This document shows, piece after piece, positions 30,896 through 39,505 of a stretch of DNA of 49,233 nucleotides (its first letter is position 1; every line of letters starts with the position of its first letter). The DNA lies in the IMG/VR virus record IMGVR_UViG_3300020459_000013, positions 1-49,233 of that record. One strand, given 5' to 3'. A program made the translations under genes and the position numbers. The notes beneath the pieces are model-generated. The model was not told the DNA's origin. It was given only the letters and a program-made list of their open reading frames with translations, and searched no databases. Source of the DNA: a virus.

Positions 30896-32626
30896 CTATG
30901 TAAATGTAGTGTTTACTGTTTGCATATGTCTTATAACACTGCCACCAGACTGTACTGGTTGAGGCATCATTGGTTCACTTGATTTAGTTACAACTGGTGG
31001 TGGTGGTGTAAATGTATTTATTGGTATAGGGATAGTCTTTTTCTTCTTTCTACCCAACATGGCAAGGTCAGTTGCTCTGTCAACCTTTTTTTGTATCTTT
31101 GCATTTCTTCTTCCCCTTCCTGTTCTCCTACTTTTTTGTGCACTATCAGCACCTATGAAGTTGAAATGGAATGGATCTGAAACACCTTCCCACTTCCAAC
31201 CATATTTTGATGCATTTTTTGTCATCCATTTATGTTCTGGAGTATTTACTGCAATATCAAGTGCTCTTCCCTGTACATGTGGTGATGTACCTGCAGGTGC
31301 AGGATCTACAACAGTATTACCATCTTCATTTTCGACTAATGTTTCCTGTTGTTCTGGTGTCCTCATAGATGATACAACTGCCTTGGTTAAATCAACACCA
31401 TCTTCTGCTGCTGCTTTAAGAACTTTCTTCCAACCCTCAGCAGCATCATCGCCAAGATTAATAGGTTTACTGTACATATCCATACCTAAACCTTGAGGAG
31501 TTACAACTTTCTTAGCACTCTTACCATCTCCAACACCTGCCTTCTCATCCATCTGGACAGTAAGAGTTCCCTCTACAGTTGATGATGGTTTTTCAATAAC
31601 TAATTTTGGTTTTGGTTCCTCTTGTGGTTGGATATTATCCGTCATTACCACTTGTGTTTCCTTAGTCTCTTCCTTTAGATTCTCTTTCTTTTCTGTAGTA
31701 TCGGTATCTCGTTTTAGAGAATCCTCTTTCTTATCTGCTTTGCGTTTTACTTTATGTTCTTCACCTGTTTTTTCTTTTACGATCTCCTCTGCAGTTTGTC
31801 CTTTGCTTGTTCTTGATTCTAAATCTTTTTTAGTATCTTCAATCCCTGATTTAGCTTTGTCAACATTTTTATCAAGTCCTTTCTTAGTATCTTTTAAACT
31901 ATCTTCTGCTGATTCCATATCAGACTTATTTTTCTTGAGATCTTTATCAAGTGACTTTGAATCATTACCACCACCAATGAGTTTTGCTAATCCTTCTACT
32001 ATAGGAGATATAATATTAAACAATGTCTCAAACACAGGTCCTGCTACCTTCCAGAACCCTTTCAATACCTTCATTACCTTTTCTAAAAATTTCATTATTT
32101 TGGGTAAGTTATTAATAATAAATCCACCTATGATAGCAACAATAGCAGTCAATATTCTCATGCCACCTTTCTTTGCCATCTCTTTTATTTTACCACCTGC
32201 CTTTCCACCTCGTTTTCCTGTCTCCTCAAGTTGTTTTTCTGCGTCCTTTGATTGCTGTCTTTTAAGTAATCTAGCAGCATCAATCTTCTTTTCTTGCTCT
32301 AGTTTTTGTTCTCTCTCGGATCTCTTTTCAAATGCTTTTTGTAATCCTCTAGTTGTTTCTAGTATCGCATTTAATCCAAAGTTCATTACATCAAATGCCT
32401 CAGAAGTAGGCATAAACTTTGGTTTCTTTCTTGATTGTTTAGCTGCTTCTTTAGCGTCTATCTCTGCCTTGATCTGCTCATAAGATTTGGCATTTTTATT
32501 TCTTTTTCTTCTCTTTTTTAATTTACCACCACTCGCATCTATCTCTGCCTGTACCTTAGCATCATACTCTGCCTTCTCCTCATCAGACATTTTATAGAAT
32601 GGTTTATTCTCGACAATCTTAGGCAT
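30896..32626 (-). CDS. Baseplate/tail protein with C-terminal M15 peptidase domain, 576 aa
   Basis: Residues 1-150 are highly charged helices (coiled coil); 155-225 contain hydrophobic helices (MRILTAIVAIIGGFIINNL); 230-330 is again charged, low complexity. The C-terminal 180 residues are a zinc D-Ala-D-Ala peptidase/endolysin domain of the M15 type: SPHVQGRALDI (H450, D457 zinc ligands, SxHxxGxAxD signature) and SDPFHFNF (D484, H487). It would cut peptidoglycan crosslinks during DNA injection. It lies in the hub operon where T4 has hub genes, while the gp5-like protein has no lysozyme, so the wall-cutting activity appears to have moved here. Confidence 0.8.
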   Translation of the reverse strand: MPKIVENKPFYKMSDEEKAEYDAKVQAEIDASGGKLKKRRKRNKNAKSYEQIKAEIDAKEAAKQSRKKPKFMPTSEAFDVMNFGLNAILETTRGLQKAFEKRSEREQKLEQEKKIDAARLLKRQQSKDAEKQLEETGKRGGKAGGKIKEMAKKGGMRILTAIVAIIGGFIINNLPKIMKFLEKVMKVLKGFWKVAGPVFETLFNIISPIVEGLAKLIGGGNDSKSLDKDLKKNKSDMESAEDSLKDTKKGLDKNVDKAKSGIEDTKKDLESRTSKGQTAEEIVKEKTGEEHKVKRKADKKEDSLKRDTDTTEKKENLKEETKETQVVMTDNIQPQEEPKPKLVIEKPSSTVEGTLTVQMDEKAGVGDGKSAKKVVTPQGLGMDMYSKPINLGDDAAEGWKKVLKAAAEDGVDLTKAVVSSMRTPEQQETLVENEDGNTVVDPAPAGTSPHVQGRALDIAVNTPEHKWMTKNASKYGWKWEGVSDPFHFNFIGADSAQKSRRTGRGRRNAKIQKKVDRATDLAMLGRKKKKTIPIPINTFTPPPPVVTKSSEPMMPQPVQSGGSVIRHMQTVNTTFT

Positions 32627-32632
32627 CAGTTA

Positions 32633-34168
32633 TCACCCCTGCTGATAAGTATGAGAAAAGTACATTCTATAATCATTACCGCTATTAGCAGTTTGTAACT
32701 CAGGTACACTTGTAGCATTACCACTATCCATCTGTCCAGTTTGAGCACTTCCACCATCAGTTTTAGTTTGCATTGGTATTACCTCTACCTGTTGTTCAGA
32801 GGTATCTTTAGATATATCATTAATCTTAGTAGCATTTGATGCATTGCTAGTACTTGAAGAAGCTGCTATATCCATACCACCATTACCTTTAATGTCAGCA
32901 TCTGTGGTAGTACTAGGTTTATTGAGTAATTTGTTTGGATCAACTGTCTCTCCTCCCTCACTAGTGGTTGCTTTGTCTATAACATCAAGATCTTTTTCTG
33001 CCTGTCCTACCTCATCTGACTTAAGATTTTCCTTAGTCTCAGATGAGACACCCTCAATTGTTGATATGTCCAATTCTCCTGAGAATAATGCATCAATTTG
33101 TTTTGTATATCTTTCTCTAATTTCTTGTTTTGCTTTAGAAATTTTAGGTCCTGACTTTCTATTTCTACTACCCTTATTTTTAGCTCTTATTTCTTTCTCT
33201 TTTTCTTTCATCTCTTTTCTCATATTATCTCTAAGTTGTATAAGTCCATCTCTCTTTTCTACATACTTTGCTACTGCCTCTTTTTGCTGTGGAGTTCCAT
33301 GTTCTGCTATAGTTTTTTTCTTACTCTTTCTAGTGTTTCTACTACCTGCAACATAGAATTTTTCTTTCTTTCCGTTACCAACAACCTCTATACCTTGGTC
33401 ATCTAAATTTTGTTTTAATGAATTAAATCCTTCAAGATATTCTTCACCACCTGCTGCCCTAGTTTGTATTGCTTTGATTACAGTTTTAGTTAAAATGACT
33501 GTACCTGCGATACCTGCAATCAAACCTATCGCTGCCCAAGCCCAAGGATTCATTAATAATGCCATGATAGCTGGCATTGCTGCAGATAAAGCTCCAGTAA
33601 TAGCAGTTATTGCACTAATAATAGGTCCTATATTGAGTAAAGCAAATATTCCTGCGACCACTCCCAATGCTTTTACAACTTCCATTCCCATTTTTTTAAA
33701 TGATTCAGTATCCCCATCCTTTAGGAACTGCATCATCTTCATACCCTTATCAATCAACCATCCTGCAAATATAGCAGTCAATGCTGTAAACAATCTATTT
33801 AAAATACCCTTAGCACCTTCTGCTAATTTAGATGTCTTCTTTGTTTTCTCTTTTGATTCTTTAGTATCTAACTCTAAAAACTTCTCTGCACCTGCTTTCT
33901 TTTTAGCATCTAATGCTCTTGCATCATCTGTATCACCTTCTTTCTTTTCTTTCTTATCTAATTTTAATTGAGAATCAAGGATCTCTACTATTCCTTTTAG
34001 TGTATTATTAATATTGACTAAAGTTCTACTAACTTCATTGATATTTTTTGGGTCAACACCTTCCATCGAAGCACCAGATCCCTTATTACTTTTGGAACCC
34101 ATGAACTTCTGCGGATCTACCTTTGGTTTATCCTCAGTCTTGGTTAGTCTATTTGAAAAATCAGCCAT
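32633..34168 (-). CDS. Large coiled-coil/hydrophobic hub protein (tape-measure or gp29-like candidate), 511 aa
   Basis: A 511-aa protein with a charged helical N-terminus (VNINNTLKGIVEILDSQLKL), then three or four hydrophobic helices at about residues 125-250 (LFTALTAIFAGWLIDKG, VVAGIFALLNIGPIISAI, WAAIGLIAGIAGTVILT). A long charged helical region and a Ser/Thr-rich tail follow. This organisation, and the position beside gp26 and gp51, resembles tape-measure or central hub proteins. The neighbour at 30896 has a similar N-terminal half, so the two may have arisen by duplication. Function inferred from architecture only. Confidence 0.65.
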   Translation of the reverse strand: MADFSNRLTKTEDKPKVDPQKFMGSKSNKGSGASMEGVDPKNINEVSRTLVNINNTLKGIVEILDSQLKLDKKEKKEGDTDDARALDAKKKAGAEKFLELDTKESKEKTKKTSKLAEGAKGILNRLFTALTAIFAGWLIDKGMKMMQFLKDGDTESFKKMGMEVVKALGVVAGIFALLNIGPIISAITAITGALSAAMPAIMALLMNPWAWAAIGLIAGIAGTVILTKTVIKAIQTRAAGGEEYLEGFNSLKQNLDDQGIEVVGNGKKEKFYVAGSRNTRKSKKKTIAEHGTPQQKEAVAKYVEKRDGLIQLRDNMRKEMKEKEKEIRAKNKGSRNRKSGPKISKAKQEIRERYTKQIDALFSGELDISTIEGVSSETKENLKSDEVGQAEKDLDVIDKATTSEGGETVDPNKLLNKPSTTTDADIKGNGGMDIAASSSTSNASNATKINDISKDTSEQQVEVIPMQTKTDGGSAQTGQMDSGNATSVPELQTANSGNDYRMYFSHTYQQG

Positions 34169-34334
34169 TTTGCTGCTGTTTTAAATTTTCCTCTTCGATG
34201 TAATTTTTTAATAAACTAATATATATTTCCCGTTCCCACGGGATCATGTTTTCAATATCACTCAAACTATATTTATGATGCTGCATGAGGGCGAAGTTGA
34301 TCTTGTAATATGAAACAAGATCCTCATGGAGCAT
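34161..34334 (-). CDS. 51: gp51 baseplate hub assembly catalyst, 57 aa
   Basis: A 57-aa protein that fits the short gp51 of T4-like cyanophages: HHKYSLSDIENMIPWEREIYISLL followed by a charged helix. The core is the pattern SLSDIENMIPWEREIY. In T4, gp51 is needed catalytically for hub assembly. Start ATG 34334 lies just after the gp26 stop (34337), and its stop overlaps the next gene's start. It is too short for many gene finders. Confidence 0.78.
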   Translation of the reverse strand: MLHEDLVSYYKINFALMQHHKYSLSDIENMIPWEREIYISLLKNYIEEENLKQQQNG

Positions 34335-34336
34335 CG

Positions 34337-35053
34337 CTAGTTGAAAAAAGCTGCTAAACCCTCCAACTTCACAGTACTTTCTTTTTTAGTCTTAGGATTT
34401 GTGACTGTTATTTCATGAGTAAGTTTAGGCATAGTTGTAAAGAACTTCTCCAATTCTTTAAACTGTTTAGAACCTAATCCCTCTAGAAAGTCTACCATTT
34501 CCTTCTGCGTAAAGTCTGATCCTGTCCAAGTTTCATCCTCACTAAAGATCATTTCAACACAACTAGCAATCATCTCAATAGATTGCTCAAATCCAACATT
34601 ATCAACTTGGAAATTATCTTTAATAAACTCATCCAATGAAGGATACTTCATTCTCATTTTTAGTTTATCATCTAAAATAATGTCTTTATCATGATCTGGA
34701 TCAAATGTCACTCCTATAGCATCTAAATCCACAGTTACTGGTACATTAGTAACACCATCATCAGGACAAGTAACTTGAATGTCTACTGTCTCACCAACAG
34801 ACTTACCTCGTACATTTAAGAACAGGTATTCAATATCAAATGTTGATAATTTATCAATCTTAATTCCTTTTGTAAGGATACATTGTCCTAGAACTTGCTT
34901 AACTGCTCTAGCAATATCTCCAATATCATTACTTTCCATAGCAATGACTAGAATTTTTTCTTCTTTAACCAAGAATGGTCTATATCTAATTTTCCTTTTT
35001 GATGAAGGAATCGTCAACTCATAGGTTGGTGCATTAATCTGGGGTAATGGCAT
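34337..35053 (-). CDS. 26: gp26 baseplate hub subunit, 238 aa
   Basis: A 238-aa protein with the features of the T4 gp26 family: an N-terminal strand-rich part (YELTIPSSKRKIRYRPFLVKEEKI), then IDKLSTFDIEYLFLNVRGKSVGE and a central VTCPDDG. A helical C-terminal region includes FLEGLGSKQFKELEKFFTTMPKL. The family assists hub assembly on the baseplate. It is followed immediately by gp51, the T4-like cyanophage order, and its start shares a base with the end of the heme oxygenase gene. Confidence 0.87.
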   Translation of the reverse strand: MPLPQINAPTYELTIPSSKRKIRYRPFLVKEEKILVIAMESNDIGDIARAVKQVLGQCILTKGIKIDKLSTFDIEYLFLNVRGKSVGETVDIQVTCPDDGVTNVPVTVDLDAIGVTFDPDHDKDIILDDKLKMRMKYPSLDEFIKDNFQVDNVGFEQSIEMIASCVEMIFSEDETWTGSDFTQKEMVDFLEGLGSKQFKELEKFFTTMPKLTHEITVTNPKTKKESTVKLEGLAAFFN

Positions 35054-35727
35054 CAGTTTTTTCCTTTAACTACACCACAAAGATAAGACATTGTGGATTT
35101 CAATAAGTTACCATCCAATTCATCAAACATATACATGTTTAAACGAAATGCATAGTTTGCCTCAGTAACGATAGCATTTACCTGTGATGTTGTAACAGGC
35201 AGTTTATTTAGGGTAGCACGATAATTATTTTTAAATTCTTTTTTATCTTCAATATCAGGAAACTTGTAGAAGGCAAGACCTTCATCTTCAAGTTTTAGTG
35301 ATTTCTCTGCTATATTTTTAAGAATTTGACCACCAGAAAGATCACCAAGATACCTAGTGTAGTGATGTCCTACCAGAAGTTCTGGTTCTTCGTGAGCAAC
35401 CTCTTGAATACGCTCCATGTATTGCTTACATGCTTGTGAAGGATATATTTTCTCTCGCCAATCTATGCCAAAGAAATAATCACAATCCTCTGATAAAGCA
35501 TCATGCCTATACAGTTCTGGTATATCCAGAGGTCCTACGATAGGATCATCTTTTAATCTTCTGACCTCTGCTTCTATAGTATGATATATGAAGTAAAAGT
35601 TAGAAATTAACTCTCGATAATTCTCTTTGTCTACGACTCCTTTAAGGAATGATGAAACAAATTTAGTGTTCTCTGCTGCTGAATGAGATTTTTTAGTTCC
35701 CGACTTCAGTTCTTGTGCAAGTCCCAT
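35053..35727 (-). CDS. ho1: Heme oxygenase
   Basis: A 224-aa heme oxygenase, which opens heme to biliverdin IX-alpha using reduced ferredoxin and O2. The proximal heme ligand is H15 in KKSHSAAEN; the distal helix carries GDLSGGQ at 128-134; length and full-length similarity fit cyanobacterial HO1. In other cyanophages ho1 comes with pebS or pcyA for phycobilin synthesis; none of these is in this window. It is embedded between gp26 and gp54-like baseplate genes, yet has its own TGCTATAAT promoter 20 nt upstream, so it is probably expressed early. Biliverdin could feed host bilin synthesis. Confidence 0.95.
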   Translation of the reverse strand: MGLAQELKSGTKKSHSAAENTKFVSSFLKGVVDKENYRELISNFYFIYHTIEAEVRRLKDDPIVGPLDIPELYRHDALSEDCDYFFGIDWREKIYPSQACKQYMERIQEVAHEEPELLVGHHYTRYLGDLSGGQILKNIAEKSLKLEDEGLAFYKFPDIEDKKEFKNNYRATLNKLPVTTSQVNAIVTEANYAFRLNMYMFDELDGNLLKSTMSYLCGVVKGKN

Positions 35728-35746
35728 ATCAATTTTTAATGTATAT

Positions 35747-35755
35747 ATTATAGCA
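35747..35755 (-). promoter_or_regulatory. Extended -10 promoter TGCTATAAT for ho1
   Basis: The minus strand reads CTGTGCTATAATATATAC, a TGC extension plus perfect TATAAT (35752-35747). The heme oxygenase ATG lies 20 nt downstream at 35727. No clear -35 is visible. The element occurs in the last bases between the gp54-like stop and ho1 and separates ho1 from the late baseplate genes. Confidence 0.6.
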
Positions 35756-35759
35756 CAGA

Positions 35760-36545
35760 TTAACTACTTTCGCCAGTGGCTGCATCTAATTCTTCTTGAG
35801 TCAGTGTATAACCAGTACTTTGAAGACCATCTTCTTTAAATAAACCTGACCTATCTGGTATGCTACCAATTGCAGTACCTGATGTTACATTTGCGTAGTT
35901 AGCAGCATATGCTCTACGATCTAATGAACCCATCTTACCAAAATAGTATCTGTCATATGCAAATGTAACCTGACATTCAAGCACTTGGTTACCATCATAT
36001 GCAACAGGCATAGAAGACACAGCAACTGGAAAACAATTTAAAAAATTATATTCTACACTTCTAAAATGATCTTTGTCAAACTTTTGAATCTTTATAGTAT
36101 CAACCTTATATTCATCTGGATACTGCATTCTATGGTAATATGCAATATTTGTTCTGTCTACTTGATCATTAGATCCAGATGCTATGAACTCATGCCATAA
36201 CTCAAAAAATTCTAGTGTTCTATATTGATTATCAACATAAAAAGTAAAAGACACATCAGTATATACTCTTGAATGTGCCATTTTTTCAACAATACCCATT
36301 CTTTGACCTTCTACCTGTGCTGTTGCCATAGTAGTTGCAGGTAACTCAGCACTGTTACATAATAATCCTAGATCTCTACTAATAAAGAAGTTAGTGACTC
36401 TAGGACATCTTGTATTAATATATCCTCTTAATCGTTGCAGAGCACCAAAACCTGAGAAGAATACTTCATAGTGGTTTGTCGTAGCAACCTTTTGGAATAA
36501 ACTACGAATTTGTTCTGTCTTTTTAACTCTTGGGTACTTGGGCAC
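35760..36545 (-). CDS. 54: Tail-tube-fold baseplate protein (gp54-like tube initiator), 261 aa
   Basis: A 261-aa protein with KTEQIRSLFQKVATTNHYEVFFSGF at the N-terminus and the tail-tube-family core: SAELPATTMATAQVEGQRMG, VYTDVSFTFYVDNQ, TLEFFELWHEFI. T4 gp19, gp48 and gp54 share this fold. The length and synteny (facing gp4 and gp48, beside hub genes) favour gp54, the tail tube initiator. The start is GTG at 36545; no ATG is near. gp19 itself is shorter, which argues against plain tube protein. Confidence 0.7.
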   Translation of the reverse strand: MPKYPRVKKTEQIRSLFQKVATTNHYEVFFSGFGALQRLRGYINTRCPRVTNFFISRDLGLLCNSAELPATTMATAQVEGQRMGIVEKMAHSRVYTDVSFTFYVDNQYRTLEFFELWHEFIASGSNDQVDRTNIAYYHRMQYPDEYKVDTIKIQKFDKDHFRSVEYNFLNCFPVAVSSMPVAYDGNQVLECQVTFAYDRYYFGKMGSLDRRAYAANYANVTSGTAIGSIPDRSGLFKEDGLQSTGYTLTQEELDAATGESS

Positions 36546-36553
36546 AATAAATA
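36546..36553 (+). promoter_or_regulatory. Late promoter AATAAATA before gp4
   Basis: The plus strand reads CACAATAAATACCTATG. AATAAATA matches the T4-like late -10 consensus. The expected start site (about 36560) lies after the first ATG (36557) and before the second (36575), which supports the second as the gp4 start. It would drive gp4, the 116-aa gene, gp48 and gp53. Confidence 0.55.
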
Positions 36554-36574
36554 CCTATGGGAACTTATACGATT

Positions 36575-37009
36575 ATGGCACACTCTGGCATATTTAGACC
36601 TTCTAACATAAAAAAGTATAGAGGAGACTATCGTAATATTATTTATCGTAGTTCGTGGGAGAAAGTCTTCATGAGATACTGTGATAAAAATAGTAATATA
36701 TTGGAATGGGGATCTGAAGAAACTATTATCCCATATCGCTCACCATTAGACCAAAGAATACATAGATATTTTCCTGATTTTTATATTAAAGTTAGAGATA
36801 ATGGTGGTAAAGCAAAGAAATATATTATTGAAATAAAACCTAAAAAACAATGTATTGAACCAAAAATACAAAAAAGAAGAACTAAAAGGTATATCAGAGA
36901 AGTTATGGAATATGCTAAAAATCAAGCAAAGTGGAAAGCAGCAAGGGAATACTGTGCTGATAGACATTTAGAGTTTAAAATTTTAACAGAGGATAATTTG
37001 CCAGTATGA
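36575..37009 (+). CDS. 4: gp4 head completion protein, 144 aa
   Basis: T4 gp4/gp50 family, which completes DNA-filled heads before tail joining. Diagnostic stretches are MAHSGIFRPSN at the start, IIYRSSWEKVFMRYCD, EETIIPYRSPLDQRIHRYFPDFYI and KKYIIEIKPK; the D of PDFY and EIK match the nuclease-like fold proposed for the family. The start at 36575 (MAHSG) is chosen because homologues begin this way and the late promoter lies just upstream; an ATG at 36557 would add six residues. Overlaps the next gene by 4 nt. Confidence 0.88.
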   Translation: MAHSGIFRPSNIKKYRGDYRNIIYRSSWEKVFMRYCDKNSNILEWGSEETIIPYRSPLDQRIHRYFPDFYIKVRDNGGKAKKYIIEIKPKKQCIEPKIQKRRTKRYIREVMEYAKNQAKWKAAREYCADRHLEFKILTEDNLPV

Positions 37010-37356
37010 GTAGATTACAGGAAATTGTAGATGGAGCGACTGGATTGAGAGATCCAGAAGATATCATGGAGGAAATTATGGAGGCACTTAATGATACTGT
37101 GTCACCTATTCCTGATCCTGGCAACTATTACACTTTTGTATATAATGCAAAGACACCTAAGTTAAGATATGATCAACACCCTTTGATTGCATGTACAGAT
37201 ATACAACAATGGGGATTCAGAGGATTCAACTATCATTGGGGTTTGATGAGAAAATATACATGGAATGAAGTAGCAGGTCAAGTTTATCAAGTACAGTCAA
37301 ATGAATTGCGACATGCTAGGTCATTAAAATATGCAAAATTCTTGCTAAATAGTTAA
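37006..37356 (+). CDS. Conserved-type phage protein next to gp4, 116 aa
   Basis: A 116-aa protein. The N-terminal 40 residues are helical and acidic (DPEDIMEEIMEALND); the rest contains YYTFVYNAKTPKLRYDQHPLI, then WGFRGFNYHWGLMRKYTW. The YDQHPLI...GFNYHW pattern is familiar from T4-like cyanophage genes between gp4 and gp48, but has no assigned role that I know. It is probably structural, in the neck or baseplate, from its place in the late operon. Confidence 0.7.
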   Translation: MSRLQEIVDGATGLRDPEDIMEEIMEALNDTVSPIPDPGNYYTFVYNAKTPKLRYDQHPLIACTDIQQWGFRGFNYHWGLMRKYTWNEVAGQVYQVQSNELRHARSLKYAKFLLNS

Positions 37357-37374
37357 AAAGAGGTCGATAAACCA

Positions 37375-38265
37375 ATGGCAAGTTTAATGAGATATCCTTC
37401 TGACATAATAGATGCCAGTACAGACTATTTCAAGATAGAAATTTTAAAAAATATAAAAACAGGAAAATTAGGTACAGAGACACTAAGTCAATTAGGTACT
37501 GGGAGCAACAGAGCAGCTCAAATAAGCGATCAATATACTGATCAACCTGCAAGACATACAATTATATTACCTATACCAGGCAATATTCAAGATAACAATG
37601 GTGCTCAGTGGGGAGAAAACAAGTTAAATGATTTTTCTGCAGCGATTACAAAAGGAATAGGTAATATGATAAATTCGGATACTGTTGGAGATGCTCTTAA
37701 AAGTCCTGTAAAAGATGTACAATCACTGTTTAAAGACCAAGGATCTGCAGGAAGTGATGTTGCAAACTATGCAAAAATGGTTGCAGCAACAACAGCAGCG
37801 AATGCTCTTGGTGCTAATGTCACTCTAGGTGGTTTACTATCAAGATCATCTGGTCAAGTCGTAAACCAGAACTTAGAAATGGTATTTAATGGTGTAACAA
37901 TAAGAAGTTTTAATTTTGGTTTTGATCTCACACCTAGAAGTAAAAGTGAGGCAGGAATAGTAAAAAGAATAATTAAAACTTTAAAAATACATAGTGCAGC
38001 GAAATTAAATAATGATGGTATGGGTTTCTTAAATGCTCCTGATATATTCAGAATAGGATATTATAAAGGAGGAAGTCCTCATCCATTTTTAAATAGATTC
38101 AAAACATGTGCATTAACTAATATGTCTACTAACTATACTGGGAGTGGCACATACGCAACATATGAAGATGGTACACCTGTACATATGAAATTAGATATGT
38201 CTTTTAAGGAACTTAATCCTATTTACAGAGAAGATCATGAAGAAGTTGAATCAGTAGGTTACTAA
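37375..38265 (+). CDS. 48: gp48 baseplate tail tube cap, 296 aa
   Basis: A 296-aa protein of the gp48 tail tube cap family. It begins MRYPSDIIDASTDYFKIEI, has LPIPGNIQDNNGAQWGENKLN in the first third, a Gly/Ala-rich middle, and the tube-fold C-terminus NQNLEMVFNGVTIRSFNFGFDL followed by PRSKSEAG. In T4 gp48 sits on the baseplate hub and starts tube polymerisation together with gp54. It overlaps gp53 by one base. A short gap (37357-37374) with GAGGTCGAT acts as ribosome binding region. Confidence 0.88.
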   Translation: MASLMRYPSDIIDASTDYFKIEILKNIKTGKLGTETLSQLGTGSNRAAQISDQYTDQPARHTIILPIPGNIQDNNGAQWGENKLNDFSAAITKGIGNMINSDTVGDALKSPVKDVQSLFKDQGSAGSDVANYAKMVAATTAANALGANVTLGGLLSRSSGQVVNQNLEMVFNGVTIRSFNFGFDLTPRSKSEAGIVKRIIKTLKIHSAAKLNNDGMGFLNAPDIFRIGYYKGGSPHPFLNRFKTCALTNMSTNYTGSGTYATYEDGTPVHMKLDMSFKELNPIYREDHEEVESVGY

Positions 38266-38894
38266 TGTCAAAACACTATTTTAAACATGTACCAGATATC
38301 AGGTACAAAAATCCATTAACAAGTTCTCCTAATAATGACAATTATGTCACTATTAAGAACTTATTTCTAAGAGCAAAACTTAGAGATGATGTTTATTCTG
38401 CAGTTACATTTCTACAGTCATATACAATACAAGAAGGTATGCGACCTGATAATGTAGCAGAAGACATATATGGTAACTCAGAATTAGATTGGATTATATT
38501 AGTAACAGCAAATATTATTAATGTGAGAGATGAATGGCCAATGAGTGGTGATGTGTTATATCAATATTGTGAAGATAAGTATGGACTAGCAATAAATGAC
38601 ACAAGACATCATGAGACAGAGGAGGTCAGAAATTCTGAGGGTAAACTAATTCTTCCTGCAGGTCAAATAGTTGATAGAGATTATACAATACCAAATCCAT
38701 TAGTATTCAATACCACAATAAATCCAGTCGTGCCTATCAGTAACTTTCTAGCAGAAACTAGAGTTAATGAACAGAAAAGAAGTATTAAAGTTATGAGGAG
38801 AGAATATCTAACTATGTTTATGATGGATATGAAAGAAGCTCTGGAATATACTAAGTCTTCTCAGTTTATCAATAAAAAATTAAAAGATACTTAA
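38265..38894 (+). CDS. 53: gp53 baseplate wedge subunit, 209 aa
   Basis: A 209-aa protein matching the gp53 wedge family: an N-terminal YFKHVPDIRYKNP, then YTIQEGMRPDNVAEDIYGNSELDWIIL and a central INVRDEWPMSGD. The C-terminus has RVNEQKRSIKVMRREYLT, shared with LysM-like/gp53 proteins. gp53 joins wedges into the hexagonal baseplate. It is the last gene of the plus-strand late operon and its stop overlaps, by 4 nt, the stop of the convergent gene. Confidence 0.87.
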   Translation: MSKHYFKHVPDIRYKNPLTSSPNNDNYVTIKNLFLRAKLRDDVYSAVTFLQSYTIQEGMRPDNVAEDIYGNSELDWIILVTANIINVRDEWPMSGDVLYQYCEDKYGLAINDTRHHETEEVRNSEGKLILPAGQIVDRDYTIPNPLVFNTTINPVVPISNFLAETRVNEQKRSIKVMRREYLTMFMMDMKEALEYTKSSQFINKKLKDT

Positions 38895-39295
38895 ATAAGT
38901 GCCTCTAGTTCTGCAACACTAGTTGCGTTAGTTATTGTAGTATATGGTACTGCAGGGTTTGATTTAAGAGATGCAGACTCACCCTTCATGTCTGCTATTG
39001 ATTGTATATCTGCATTTTCTTTTGCAATGGCAAGATATTGTGCTTCTAAAATTTCTGTTGTCTTAGTTTTTGCTACAGTTAGATCTACACCGACAGATTG
39101 TAAACTGTGGTCGTATTTCCAAGCATCTCTAAACTGATTAGATGGTAACGCAGATGGTTCAATTAATGAATAGTCAGATGTAGGTATATCTTTTGCTATT
39201 ACAGCATCATCCGATAGAGGGCAATCCATTGTAGGAATTACTACTCTACAGTTGCCACTGGCATCTGAGTATGCAATAACTTTATTGCGTGACAT
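38891..39295 (-). CDS. Hypothetical protein, tail-assembly-domain-like, 134 aa
   Basis: A 134-aa protein with a beta-rich N-terminus (NKVIAYSDASGNCRVVIP) and a central NQFRDAWKYD followed by GVDLTVAKTKTTEILEAQY. The FRDAW...VDL..AK sequence recalls a small motif (FRNAW...DM.KA) found in many phage structural or tail-assembly proteins of unknown role. The remainder is a helix and a Thr-rich end. It shares a late promoter with the 53-aa gene upstream. Function is a guess. Confidence 0.65.
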   Translation of the reverse strand: MSRNKVIAYSDASGNCRVVIPTMDCPLSDDAVIAKDIPTSDYSLIEPSALPSNQFRDAWKYDHSLQSVGVDLTVAKTKTTEILEAQYLAIAKENADIQSIADMKGESASLKSNPAVPYTTITNATSVAELEALI

Positions 39296-39297
39296 CT

Positions 39298-39459
39298 TTA
39301 TGCACCTGCAGTTGCTGAAAGACTAAGTGCCCAAGGATAAAGTATTAGAACTTTTGCTTTTGCATCATCAGCATCTTTAGCATATACATCTGCAGTAAAA
39401 TTACCATTCTGATTATCTGTATATGTCACTACAAAGTGAACTCCTGTGTATCCTGCCAT
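39298..39459 (-). CDS. Small protein, 53 aa (beta-beta-alpha-beta type)
   Basis: A 53-aa protein (MAGYTGVHFVVTYTDNQNG, then NFTADVYAKDADDAKAKV and a hydrophobic end). Two strands, a DADDAKAKVLILYP helix and a last strand give the same layout as the 54- and 56-aa proteins at 1021-1371. It follows a late promoter (TATAAATA) and the gp32 terminator and precedes the 134-aa gene by two bases. Function unknown. Confidence 0.6.
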   Translation of the reverse strand: MAGYTGVHFVVTYTDNQNGNFTADVYAKDADDAKAKVLILYPWALSLSATAGA

Positions 39460-39478
39460 TTTAATAAGTCGATAGAAT

Positions 39479-39503
39479 AAAAAAGAGGGAGTAAATCCCT
39501 CTT
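39479..39503 (-). terminator. Intrinsic terminator after gp32
   Basis: On the minus strand AAGAGGGA-TTTAC-TCCCTCTT forms an 8-bp stem with a 5-nt loop, followed by TTTTATT. It lies 12 nt after the gp32 stop and would end gp32 transcripts. Confidence 0.8.
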
Positions 39504-39505
39504 GT

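Noticed and set aside
31740-33971. Long plus-strand open frames opposite the hub genes
   Set aside because: They are antisense shadows of the lysine/glutamate-rich coiled-coil genes, rich in Phe/Ser/Leu, with no ribosome sites or family features.
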